Positions 53,868-62,042 are shown, counted from the first letter of the stretch. The stretch: DNA of 64,000 nt from Vibrio bathopelagicus (GCF_014879975.1 NZ_CP062501.1:1426001-1490000), one strand, 5' to 3'. Notes: generated by a model from the sequence alone, not told the origin. Numbers and translations are program-made.

Positions 53868-54331
53868 TGAAAGCGCTGCAAAGCTTAACAGACCTATTCA
53901 AAAGCCATGTAACCGATGCGGCCAAAATGGATGTGTGGGCGGAGGATGGCGCCTTATTTTGTGGTCAGGGTTCAGATGTCGATGGATTTGAAATTGAGTA
54001 TACCGCCATCATTTTCTTGCAAAGCGCCAAGTTAGAGCCGCAAGTGTTGTTTATGCAATTAGTCAGCTGGCTCAATAAATTTGACCCAGAGCGAGCCGAA
54101 AAAGGCTTGCCTATGCCGACGTTCGCGCTAGAGCCTCTCGATAAAGGTGCGTTTGATCTCAAGCTGAAAATTGATATTCGTGAAGAGTTCAACCTTCAAG
54201 AAAACGAACAAGGCAATTGGAAGCAAGGTGATACCCGTTATGAATGTGTCAGTGGCTTTGAAGCGCGAGCCGATGAAGACCAGCTCGGTGAATTGGTCTA
54301 CTTTGTCGGCCACTTAGATGATTTGCCATGA
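53867..54331 (+). CDS. P2 gpR-like tail completion protein
   Basis: 154 residues, resembling P2 gpR: a beta-rich FEIEYTAIIFLQ, LMQLVSWLNKFDPER and a C-terminal FDLKLKIDIREEF. Joins tail to head. ATG overlaps the upstream stop. Confidence 0.75.
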   Translation: MKALQSLTDLFKSHVTDAAKMDVWAEDGALFCGQGSDVDGFEIEYTAIIFLQSAKLEPQVLFMQLVSWLNKFDPERAEKGLPMPTFALEPLDKGAFDLKLKIDIREEFNLQENEQGNWKQGDTRYECVSGFEARADEDQLGELVYFVGHLDDLP

Positions 54332-54867
54332 GTGAGTTAACCCTCGCGACGCCTGAGCAATTGACTCAGGCTGTGGAAAGTTTAGTGCTGACGGCCAGTG
54401 ATAAGTTTGAGCTGAATAAACGCATGGCCAACCACGCAAGGCAGTTCTTTCGTCAGCAAATTCGTGCTCAGCGAGATATAGACAACAACCCGTACCAAAG
54501 CCGAACACGGCGAAAAACAACCCAACTATGGGATGGCACTCAAGCGCAGAACACCGTGAACAATAAAAACATGTTGCTGGGTTTTGGTAAGGCGTTAAGA
54601 ACTCACGTTACAGAAGAGAGCTTTGAGGTTGGCCTAAAAGGCGTCGCAGGTCGCATTGGCCAAGAGCACAACCAAGGCGATCAAGTGTCATTTACGACTC
54701 GCGTTAATGGTCACTACAACAGTAAAACAGGTCAATGGACAGGTGGCGTAAAAACCAAGCGCAATTACCAAATGCCCAAACGAACCTTCATTGGTTGGAC
54801 ACCTGCTCTAGAGCGAGAGTTACTCGCCATGGCAGCGGAACACTTTGCACTAGAGGATGCAGCGTAA
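54328..54867 (+). CDS. P2 gpS-like tail completion/virion morphogenesis protein
   Basis: 179 residues. N-terminal KFELNKRMANHARQFFRQQIRAQRD and a C-terminal RTFIGWTPALERELLAMAAEHF match the gpS/virion-morphogenesis family. Works with gpR at the neck. Confidence 0.82.
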   Translation: MSELTLATPEQLTQAVESLVLTASDKFELNKRMANHARQFFRQQIRAQRDIDNNPYQSRTRRKTTQLWDGTQAQNTVNNKNMLLGFGKALRTHVTEESFEVGLKGVAGRIGQEHNQGDQVSFTTRVNGHYNSKTGQWTGGVKTKRNYQMPKRTFIGWTPALERELLAMAAEHFALEDAA

Positions 54868-55085
54868 TGGATAAACAAGAAGTAGAGAAAACGGCGCTAC
54901 CCACTTTCAAGATTAAGCCAGCGAAAACAAACTTAATCGTGAAAGACCCAACAACCCGAGAGCCACTGAAAGCGGCAGGTGAAGATAAACCTCGTAACGC
55001 TTACTGGCTACGTAGACTCGCTGAAAAAAGTATCGTGGTCATCGATAAAACAGCCAAGCCCACAGCCAAAAAGGAAACTAAATAA
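54867..55085 (+). CDS. DUF2635 protein (Mu orf38-like) preceding the sheath
   Basis: ATG 54867 overlaps the previous stop (TAATG); 72 residues. DUF2635 pattern KDPTTREPLKAAGE...NAYWLRRLAEKSIVVI. In Mu-like tails this small gene always precedes the sheath gene. Marks the switch from P2-like to Mu-like tail genes. Confidence 0.8.
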   Translation: MDKQEVEKTALPTFKIKPAKTNLIVKDPTTREPLKAAGEDKPRNAYWLRRLAEKSIVVIDKTAKPTAKKETK

Positions 55086-56221
55086 TGAGTATTGGTTTTG
55101 CTGAAGTACCCAGCACCGCTCGCGTTCCCGGTGTTTACATTGAAATTGATAATAGCCTGGCAAACAGCGCAGAAGACTTGCAAGCTATTTTGGCGATCGG
55201 TAATGCGGTCAGTGACGCAACGGTCGCGCCAAACAAAGTCACGCTTTGTATGGATGAGACGATTGCGGCAGCTTCGTTTGGTGCCAATAGCGACATAGTG
55301 GAAATGATCACCTATTTCCGTAAGCAAGATAAAACCATGCCTATCTTTGCGGTCAGTGTTGAAGATAGTGACACCGCAAGCGCCTTAGCCGCGTTGGGTG
55401 ACGTTCAATATCACCACATCATGTGCTCATTGAATGACAGTACCACCATTCGAGAGTTAGGGACTTTTCTTGAAGAGCGATATGGAGCCTTAGAGCAAGT
55501 ACCAGGCATCGCGTATCTACCAAAGAAAGGCACACACGCAGAGCTCATCACCTTTGCACCAACAAGCAACTGCGCGTTAATCAACTTTCTGCCCATCAAT
55601 AACTTGGGTGACTCTGCAGAAGCGCCACTGTCAGACGCGGCAGCGATTGGCGCATGGGTTGGTCAAATCGCCCCATCATTGGCGATTGACCCTTGCAGGC
55701 CACTGCAAACGCTCAAGTTAAACGGTGTTTACTCACTGGCAGAACAAGAGTGGGACTGGGCTGAACGTAACCTCTTTTTGTATGAAGGGTTAAGTACCTA
55801 CACGGTGAACTCAGCGAATGAAGTGTTAGTCGAGCGCGCCGTTACCGCTTACACCGAAAACGCAGCTGGCGTAACGGACAACAGTTACCTCGATGTTATG
55901 ACGCCGGCAACCGCCATGTATTTTCGTCAGAAGCAGCGCTCGTTGATCTTAAGTGTCTACCCTCGCCATAAAGTCGCGAAAGACGGAACCAAGTTCGCCA
56001 AAGGTCAGCCTATTGTGACGCCGACCATGTTCAAAGCCAAGCTGTTGACCTTGTATCGAGATTTGGAATACCAAGGCATCGTGCAAGATTTCGATGGCTA
56101 CAAAAAGTCGCTTATTGTCGAGCTCGATGAAACCAACAAGCAGCGCGTCAACTACCAAGATTCACCGCAGTTCGTGAACGGTTTGATCATCGTTGCAGGC
56201 AAAATTCAATTTAGGAAGTAA
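55085..56221 (+). CDS. Mu gpL-like contractile tail sheath
   Basis: 378 residues; N-terminal VPGVYIEIDNSLAN, central YHHIMCSLNDSTTIRELGTFLEERYG, and C-terminal DLEYQGIVQDFDGYKKSLIVE as in Mu-type sheaths. Shorter than Mu gpL (495), so a decoration domain may be absent. Confidence 0.88.
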   Translation: MSIGFAEVPSTARVPGVYIEIDNSLANSAEDLQAILAIGNAVSDATVAPNKVTLCMDETIAAASFGANSDIVEMITYFRKQDKTMPIFAVSVEDSDTASALAALGDVQYHHIMCSLNDSTTIRELGTFLEERYGALEQVPGIAYLPKKGTHAELITFAPTSNCALINFLPINNLGDSAEAPLSDAAAIGAWVGQIAPSLAIDPCRPLQTLKLNGVYSLAEQEWDWAERNLFLYEGLSTYTVNSANEVLVERAVTAYTENAAGVTDNSYLDVMTPATAMYFRQKQRSLILSVYPRHKVAKDGTKFAKGQPIVTPTMFKAKLLTLYRDLEYQGIVQDFDGYKKSLIVELDETNKQRVNYQDSPQFVNGLIIVAGKIQFRK

Positions 56222-56224
56222 GTC

Positions 56225-56590
56225 ATGGGAACAAAAATCACTAGCCGTGCTGTCCTTAATGCGGGCTCATTGGGGCGCCTTCCCATCAAGGAAGGGGCGG
56301 AATATGGCCTTGGCAACATGAAGCGCGAAACCATAATGGGTGACGATGGCCCTTTGGGTTTCTCTGAACAATTCTCGGATGCGCCTTTCATCAAATGCAC
56401 CATCATTCACGCTCAAGACACCGATGAAAAAGCCATTGCTGATTTTGTGGGTGAAGACATCACTTTAGAAACAAATACAAACCGCGCTTACACCTTGAAA
56501 GGCGCATGGACAGTCGACCCGCTTACGGTTGCGATAAAAGATGGTCAGCTTGAAGTGCTCTTCAACGGTGACGAACTCATCCCGCAGTAA
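56225..56590 (+). CDS. Mu gpM-like tail tube protein
   Basis: 121 residues, Mu-type tube family: a GLGNMKRETIMGDDGPLGFSEQ start and C-terminal LKGAWTVDPLTVAIKDGQLEVLF. Forms hexameric rings inside the sheath. Confidence 0.85.
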   Translation: MGTKITSRAVLNAGSLGRLPIKEGAEYGLGNMKRETIMGDDGPLGFSEQFSDAPFIKCTIIHAQDTDEKAIADFVGEDITLETNTNRAYTLKGAWTVDPLTVAIKDGQLEVLFNGDELIPQ

Positions 56591-56601
56591 GGAGAAAGAC
56601 C

Positions 56602-57327
56602 ATGTTATCCATACTGATGAAACGAGAGGCTCATAAGGCAAAGCCAGAACCGGTTGAAACCTTTGAAGCTATCGACAGTGTTAACGCTATGAACGAGTCA
56701 GCAGTAAGCCAAGCCCTTCGCGCCGCCTTTGCTGACAAGCCCTGGGAAGAAACGCAACTCGTGTTTAAGCAAGACCAAAGCTACTTGCGCACCTTGTCGG
56801 GTTCGAAAGAGAAAGATCCGTACAAGCAAGAGCTCATTAACAAGTACCGACCATTGGTTGAAAAGCTACTGGACACTCACAAAGGCGACTACGGCAACCT
56901 CGACGTAATGTGGTGCTTTTATATGTGGCACTTTGACCTTGGCCAGTTTGAAGAAATTCACGATGACTTTAGAGCGGCCATCGATGGCGGATTAGAAACA
57001 CCGGCTAATTTCAAAGTGAATGGTCAAACGGGGTTTTGTGATTACGTCTTTAAGTACACACACAAAGCGCACACTGAAAAGAAAGCGTACAAGCGCGAAT
57101 ACCTGCTTAAAGCCGTAAATGATTTACTGGCTGGTGAGCTTGCTACCAACGCCCCACTTAAAGTGAAAATGTTCCGCCTAGTCGGTGACTGGCACTTTGA
57201 AGCTGACGACAAAGAAAAGGCGCACAACCTGTTTGAGCTAGTGATGAAGCTAGATCCAAACAAAGGCGGTGTGAAGAAAAAGCTAGAAGCATTACAAAAG
57301 GAGCTTGGTTATGACCAACCCCATTAA
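56602..57327 (+). CDS. P2 gpM-like small terminase, at a displaced position
   Basis: 241 residues. Helical pattern of the P2 small terminase family: YKQELINKYRPLVEKLL, the DYGNLDVMWCFYMWHFDLGQF core, GLETPANFK, and a TPR-like tail (KMFRLVGDWHFEADDKEKAHNLFELVMKL). In P2 gene M lies between capsid and gpL; here that place is empty and this gene sits between the tube and gpE. A tail-specific role cannot be excluded. Confidence 0.65.
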   Translation: MLSILMKREAHKAKPEPVETFEAIDSVNAMNESAVSQALRAAFADKPWEETQLVFKQDQSYLRTLSGSKEKDPYKQELINKYRPLVEKLLDTHKGDYGNLDVMWCFYMWHFDLGQFEEIHDDFRAAIDGGLETPANFKVNGQTGFCDYVFKYTHKAHTEKKAYKREYLLKAVNDLLAGELATNAPLKVKMFRLVGDWHFEADDKEKAHNLFELVMKLDPNKGGVKKKLEALQKELGYDQPH

Positions 57328-57595
57328 AGACGAGTCACAAGTCAAGGTCGCGGAGTTGGCCTCGCCTATTGAAAAAGATGGTAAATCGCTTACGCATATT
57401 GATATCAGCAAGCCACACTCTGGGCATTTGCGTGGATTAAGCTTGATAGATGTGTGCGGAATGAAGTTTGAGGCAGGACAAACCCTATTACCTCGAATCT
57501 CTTGCTTGAACGAGCGTGACATTATCAATATGCCTCCAGAGAACTGGGCGCCTTTGCTCACGACGCTTGCCTCTTTTTTCGTTGCGACGGAATAG
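57311..57595 (+). CDS. P2 gpE-like tail assembly chaperone
   Basis: ATG 57311 with AAAGGAG; about 94 residues. E-family pattern: ITHIDISKPHSGHLRGLSLIDV and PRISCLNERDIINMPPENW. Binds tape measure protein during tail assembly. Overlaps the previous gene by 17 bases. Confidence 0.82.
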   Translation: MTNPIKDESQVKVAELASPIEKDGKSLTHIDISKPHSGHLRGLSLIDVCGMKFEAGQTLLPRISCLNERDIINMPPENWAPLLTTLASFFVATE

Positions 57596-57747
57596 TAATA
57601 GATCGAGTTGAAGACTATTACGCAGATATCGCCCTTGTGTTCCATTGGCCCCCAAGCGAAATAGACAAACTCAGCTACGACGATCTATTACTGTTTCGAG
57701 AGCTTGCCCGAGAGAGGCACGAACAAAGACCACAAGAGAGCGAATGA
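57311..57747 (+). CDS. gpE+E' fusion by -1 ribosomal frameshift
   Basis: Slippery heptamer T TTT TTC (57574-57580) in the E reading frame; slipping back one base continues in frame -1 to the stop at 57745-57747. The E' part reads ADIALVFHWPPSEIDK...LLFRELARERHE, the hallmark of P2 E' (helical, HW-x2, AxxRxRxxE tail). The frameshift product is needed for tail length control in P2-like phages. Confidence 0.82.
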
Positions 57748-57760
57748 GCTCTCTTTTTTT
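57734..57760 (+). terminator. Intrinsic-terminator-like hairpin over the E' stop
   Basis: AAGAGAGC (57734-57741) pairs with GCTCTCTT (57748-57755), 6-base loop containing the E' stop codon, then T-run to 57760. It lies before the tape measure gene. Confidence 0.65.
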
Positions 57761-57783
57761 GTATCAACAAAAGGCTATCCATA

Positions 57784-59679
57784 ATGAAAATGAAACTGTC
57801 TGTTCTCATGGATATGAAAGACAAGACTTCAGCCGTTCTCAAAGGGATGAGTGGCGAAAGCGATTATTACGCCAAATCCATCAAAAAGGTACAGAAGACA
57901 CAGGCTGATGATTCTGCCGCAATGGGGATGATTGACTCTTTAAAAACGTCACGAAAAGCGATGGACAAGAACGCCATTGCGGTTGCTGCGGTCAGCGAAA
58001 AGCTTGAGGAGTTAAAAGTAAAAGCAGCAGGCGTTGAATCCCCAAGTGCGGCTCTAACGGAGAAAATTACAAAGCAGCAAGCTAAGCTGAGCAAACTGAA
58101 CACTGAGCAAGAAGGGTATAAATCCCATTTAGAAAAGCTCGATACCCAGTTAAAAAAGACAGGCGTGAATACGGCTAATCTCGATGATGAATACGACCGA
58201 TTGAATCGAAGTTATAAGAAACACGGTAAGGAAATAGGAAGGCTCAGTAAACGTTATACCACCTTACAAAGAGTCATTAGCCCGATTCAAAAGCTGAACC
58301 GTGCAATCAAATTTCCCAAGGTCGGCGCTGCAGCTGCAGGAAAAGGCGCGGCGCTTTTAAGTGGTTTGAGCTTTGCAGGGTTAGTGACACAAGTGAATGG
58401 CGCTGCAGGTGAAATGGATAACCTAGCAAAGACATCAGCCAACCTAAAATTACCTATTGAAGAACTCCAAGCCATGCAATCCCAAGCTAAACATGCAGGG
58501 GTAAGCTCTGATGCACTGTCTAACTCTATGCTTCGCTTCACCAAGCGACTTGGCGTGCTGCAGCAAACGGGTTCAGGTGCGTTAGGCTCGTATCTTAAAA
58601 AGAGTAAGAACGCGCTGCATAGAGACTTACAGGGCGCGCAAGACACTAAGCAGGCGTATGAAATGCTCCTTGAAGAGTTTTCTCAGCTTGAAACGCCGCA
58701 AGAACAAATGGCCTTTGCCGATGCAGCCTTTGGCCAAGACGGTCGCAAAATGCTGATCATGTTGCGTGAAGGCACTGAAGGGTTAACGGCGGCGAGAAAA
58801 GAACTCAATGCATTGGGTGGCGGTGCGACTGCAGAAGATGCGGCGAAAGCGGAAGCCTACAATGATGCTCTGCAAAAAATCGAAGAAAGCGTTCGCTCTA
58901 TGAAGTTTGCAGCACTTGCACCCATCATGGAAAAAGCGACCAAAGCATTCACCCAGTTTTCTGAGAAGTTTAAGAATGCAGCTTGGCGAACCGGTTTTAT
59001 CGAAAAGCTTATCCAAACCGTAGATGGTCTTTATCAAGGTTTTGAACTGCTAGGTAAAGGGCTTATTTGGTTAGCGCAAAACTTCAAAGGGGTTCTGGCG
59101 ACGGTCGCCATTCTCAAAGTGGCGTTGATTGCTTTGAATGCAGCGGTTTTGGCAAACCCAATCGGGCTTATAGTGGCCGCTGTTGCCGCTGCAGTAATCG
59201 CCCTCACTTATTTAATCGATAAGTTCATTGGCTTAGACAAAGTGATTAAATGGATTGGTGACAGCATTGGTTGGTTGTGGGATAAATTCAAAGCGCTAAT
59301 CAACAAACTTCCAGATGCACTCATCCCCGATGGTTGGAAAATTCAAACTGATGAAGCTAGCCAAGAAGTCGATAACTTAGCCGCTAAGCTCAATCGTATT
59401 GAAGATAAGAGCGCGACGCTTGGCATTACGACCAATGAAACCCAAAATCGAACGGAACGAACCCAAACGGAGCAAGGTTACCATGCTTATCAAACTGGAG
59501 GAGTTCAGCCTCTTAAGCAAAGCACAGCTTATAGTCCTCTAGGTAACCAAACCGTGAAAAGTAAATCTGAAGTGTCATTAACCATCAAGTCAGATAAGCC
59601 AGTCGCTATTGATAAAGCGAAGGCAGAACAAGGCACAGATTTGAACTTAGATGTGGGGAATATGGCGGCAAGCTTTTAA
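57784..59679 (+). CDS. P2 gpT-type tail tape measure protein
   Basis: 631 residues. Long N-terminal coiled coil (about 40-180), a central hydrophobic region (about 420-480: TVAILKVALIALNAAVLANPIGLIVAAVAAAVIALTYL in two segments) and a polar C-terminal tail. The protein sets tail length; at 631 residues it is shorter than P2 gpT (815), so a shorter tail is expected. Confidence 0.88.
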   Translation: MKMKLSVLMDMKDKTSAVLKGMSGESDYYAKSIKKVQKTQADDSAAMGMIDSLKTSRKAMDKNAIAVAAVSEKLEELKVKAAGVESPSAALTEKITKQQAKLSKLNTEQEGYKSHLEKLDTQLKKTGVNTANLDDEYDRLNRSYKKHGKEIGRLSKRYTTLQRVISPIQKLNRAIKFPKVGAAAAGKGAALLSGLSFAGLVTQVNGAAGEMDNLAKTSANLKLPIEELQAMQSQAKHAGVSSDALSNSMLRFTKRLGVLQQTGSGALGSYLKKSKNALHRDLQGAQDTKQAYEMLLEEFSQLETPQEQMAFADAAFGQDGRKMLIMLREGTEGLTAARKELNALGGGATAEDAAKAEAYNDALQKIEESVRSMKFAALAPIMEKATKAFTQFSEKFKNAAWRTGFIEKLIQTVDGLYQGFELLGKGLIWLAQNFKGVLATVAILKVALIALNAAVLANPIGLIVAAVAAAVIALTYLIDKFIGLDKVIKWIGDSIGWLWDKFKALINKLPDALIPDGWKIQTDEASQEVDNLAAKLNRIEDKSATLGITTNETQNRTERTQTEQGYHAYQTGGVQPLKQSTAYSPLGNQTVKSKSEVSLTIKSDKPVAIDKAKAEQGTDLNLDVGNMAASF

Positions 59680-59685
59680 TTAAAT

Positions 59686-59714
59686 GGAAGCCCTATCAAT
59701 GCATTAGGACTTCC
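59686..59714. terminator. Terminator between the tape measure gene and the TIR-like gene
   Basis: GGAAGCCCTA (59686-59695) pairs with TAGGACTTCC (59705-59714) with one mismatch, inside an extended TAAA/TTTA stem; bidirectional between convergent genes. Confidence 0.65.
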
Positions 59715-59723
59715 TTATTTAAA

Positions 59724-60575
59724 TCAATAGTACCTAAGCTTTTTGATGTCGACTACACCTACGTAATTTCCCAAATATTCGCCAAACACTCGGATCTTAG
59801 CTTGCTCATCTAGAGCGACCTGAAAGCGATTAGATCCTATAGGTACAATGTCACACTCCGTATCCTGCACCATTAAATTCATTTCTCGTATTAGATCTGG
59901 AATAATTTTTTCATCAAAGCTAAATTCGTAAACTACTTTCGCCTTTCGAGCTGGGGCAATTTTGTCATAATCGCTACTAATTCTACGTTGACTCGCAGTT
60001 ATCAATGATTCCATCTTATCTATTCGATCTATGAGGTACTTTCCAAGTTGCCCATCCACCGTTTCATTCGAAGCGACTTCTTTCATTACTTTATGCGTCA
60101 TTGCTCTATATACAGGGTTATCAGGCTCCTCATCTTTCACGGCTAATCGAGCCATTGACAACAAAGTCTCACGAAGCTTCATTACTCCAGCCATGTCGTC
60201 TTTGTAAAAGATGGTTCTTTCATCTGAAATATCAAATGGAAGTCTGGTTCCATCCACTGCGAGTGAAATAACTGGTTTTCTTGCTGCATGGCGTAAACCC
60301 AATTCGTACATCACATTAGGGTTCAATTCTGACAAATTGGCGATAACAAGCTCCGCATTTATCACGTGCTCAATGACCTGAGTAGTGATTGACCCTGACT
60401 TATCTACCCTGTGTGCAACGACTACTTCTAGTCCTAATTCCTTACATACAGGTTCAAGTACCGCGTCAATTAATCCATCTGCAGCACGTCGAGTTTCGGA
60501 ACTTTCCGCCCCTATTGGAGTAACAATAAAGCACTTTTTGACTTGTTCTTCTTTCTTAGGTTCAGCCTTTGCCAT
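59724..60575 (-). CDS. TIR/nucleoside-deoxyribosyltransferase-like protein, probable defence or conversion gene
   Basis: 283 residues. Residues about 15-105 form a Rossmannoid TIR/NDT-like domain: CFIVTPIG (15-22), RRAADGLIDAVLEPVCKELG, an acidic AELVIANLSELNPN and the conserved Glu in NVMYELGLRHA (E91). This matches bacterial NAD- or nucleotide-cleaving TIR/NDT-like families. The C-terminal half (about 150-283) is a mixed alpha/beta domain I do not recognise, perhaps a sensor. Minus strand, its own promoter, at the right end of the prophage where morons sit. AT-rich. Confidence 0.75.
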   Translation of the reverse strand: MAKAEPKKEEQVKKCFIVTPIGAESSETRRAADGLIDAVLEPVCKELGLEVVVAHRVDKSGSITTQVIEHVINAELVIANLSELNPNVMYELGLRHAARKPVISLAVDGTRLPFDISDERTIFYKDDMAGVMKLRETLLSMARLAVKDEEPDNPVYRAMTHKVMKEVASNETVDGQLGKYLIDRIDKMESLITASQRRISSDYDKIAPARKAKVVYEFSFDEKIIPDLIREMNLMVQDTECDIVPIGSNRFQVALDEQAKIRVFGEYLGNYVGVVDIKKLRYY

Positions 60576-60688
60576 CGCAATAATTCCATAATCGTTTTCC
60601 TATGTTTCATATGGGGTTAACAAAAACTTATTCAAGAGCTTATACGCTATAAAACTAGATTAAGTGCTATAAAGTGAGATGCACCCCA

Positions 60689-60806
60689 TTGACACCCAGC
60701 CCCTAACAACCTTACCCTACATATGCACTGGCAAAATCCAGTGTCGGGCGTAGGAACTCGTTTAGACATAAGGCGCATAGACGCCAGCTTTTTGCTGGTT
60801 TTTTTA
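60689..60806 (+). ncRNA. C4-type antisense RNA controlling the antirepressor
   Basis: TTGACA (60689-60694) and a weak -10 near 60713 start a short transcript ending at a terminator (CCAGC 60784-60788, GCTGG 60794-60798, then seven T). It contains GTAGGAA (60750-60756) and GCCAGC (60783-60788), which are perfectly complementary to TTCCTAC (60919-60925) and GCTGGC (60893-60898) in the following leader. The antiparallel order matches P1/P7 C4 RNA. Confidence 0.75.
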
Positions 60807-60866
60807 TGTGTGGCTTCGGCACACTTGCACATAGTCGTTTCGTATAGAAACCGTACTATCTGAATT

Positions 60867-60974
60867 ATGGTGGGCTGGGCAAGGCAGCTTCGGCTGGCCG
60901 TATCCTTGTGTCGCGGTATTCCTACCCTTGTTCAGTTCACCACCCGAAGCGTAGGAACTCCGTGTGGTGATTAA
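60867..60974 (+). CDS. Short leader ORF (icd/Ash-like) upstream of the antirepressor
   Basis: ATG 60867, 35 residues (starting MVGWARQLRLAV), contains both C4 target segments. In P1 the icd ORF must be translated for ant expression and C4 blocks it. Similar leaders in enterobacterial prophages are annotated Ash. Ends 23 bases before the antirepressor start. Confidence 0.6.
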   Translation: MVGWARQLRLAVSLCRGIPTLVQFTTRSVGTPCGD

Positions 60975-60997
60975 AATCATGACACAAGGAGGCTATC

Positions 60998-61561
60998 ATG
61001 CCGACATCTTCCCTCTCTTTCCAAAATACTCATTTCGAGATTATTGAACAAAGCAATCAACTTTGGCTAACTGCCACAGATATAGCTAAAGCTCTTGGCT
61101 ACCGAAAGCGAGATGCTGTAACTCAGATTTTCGAACGAAATTCTGATGAGTTCACAGGTCAAATGACTGAGACACTCAGAATGAGTGCCTCAGGTAATTA
61201 CCAAAAAACAGTGCGTATATTTTCCCTTCGTGGGGCGCACTTAATTGCGATGTTCAGCCGAACCTCTGCTGCCAAAGAATTCCGTAAATGGGTATTGGAC
61301 GTATTAGACCGAGAAATACAAAAGCCACAAAACAATCAAAACCCCACCCTACTCAACAATGCCAAAAGAGCATGCGAACGCGTAAGCCAGCGCGAGAACC
61401 AAAGCTATAATGAATTACTATCACTCAAAGAAACCTTTGCTCAGATCGAACACTCTTCTCGTATTGCCCAAAACCAAATCAACGACCTAATAACCAGCCA
61501 TCACTCTAAGCGCGACCATATCGCCCATATCTATTTAGCGCACCAGGTAATGGTTGTGTAA
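60998..61561 (+). CDS. Bro-N-family phage antirepressor
   Basis: 187 residues; perfect AAGGAGG (60986-60992) before ATG. Bro-N domain about 1-105: LWLTATDIAKALGYRKRDAVTQIFERN and RGAHLIAMFSRTSAAKEFRKWVLDVLDRE. A C-terminal coiled-coil part follows. Expected to antagonise the repressor or induce other prophages; under control of the C4-type RNA just upstream. Confidence 0.85.
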   Translation: MPTSSLSFQNTHFEIIEQSNQLWLTATDIAKALGYRKRDAVTQIFERNSDEFTGQMTETLRMSASGNYQKTVRIFSLRGAHLIAMFSRTSAAKEFRKWVLDVLDREIQKPQNNQNPTLLNNAKRACERVSQRENQSYNELLSLKETFAQIEHSSRIAQNQINDLITSHHSKRDHIAHIYLAHQVMVV

Positions 61562-61573
61562 CCTGCTTAAACA

Positions 61574-61606
61574 AAAGCCCTTATCCATTTGAATAAGGGC
61601 TTTGTA
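61574..61606 (+). terminator. Terminator after the antirepressor gene
   Basis: AAAGCCCTTAT (61574-61584) and ATAAGGGCTTT (61593-61603) form a perfect 11-bp stem. Confidence 0.85.
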
Positions 61607-61715
61607 TTTGTAAAGGCTTGTTCTTTGTTAAATCACTCGGCTCCCCAAACAATTGTGCTTGCGAATTTTTTAATGACAGCTCAAAAATGAGGTTAAATGA
61701 ATAAAGGGAGTAAGA

Positions 61716-62000
61716 ATGGTCGTCAACCTACCAGAACTAGAACCGTTTTTCCATTTCGTTCGTGTATCTATTGTCAGCGCACTAGGAGGCGATGAAGAGG
61801 TATACTGTTCGAACGAAACACTAGAGCAATATATAAACGCAACCAATAGCAACATCACTCCGTTACTCTATGACTTCTTCGTAAAATTCGATTACTTGTA
61901 CGCACTGCAACAAGCAAACGCGCCACTAAGTACCGAAGAGTCAGAAGTACTACTTTCAGCCCAAGACTTAATTGACGAAGTGCACCTTACTGTCATGTGA
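61716..62000 (+). CDS. Small acidic prophage protein, unknown
   Basis: 94 residues, helical, acidic, RBS AAAGGGAG; no membrane segment. Last gene before attR, 182 bases from the attachment core. Could be a lysogeny or excision accessory protein; no family recognised. Confidence 0.6.
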   Translation: MVVNLPELEPFFHFVRVSIVSALGGDEEVYCSNETLEQYINATNSNITPLLYDFFVKFDYLYALQQANAPLSTEESEVLLSAQDLIDEVHLTVM

Positions 62001-62042
62001 TCCCTTTCTTGTTAGTTCATCATAAGTGCTTAAAATAATTGG

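Noticed and set aside
60647..60832. Minus-strand ORF across the C4 region
   Set aside because: No RBS, unusual composition, and the region is better explained by a structured RNA with promoter and terminator.
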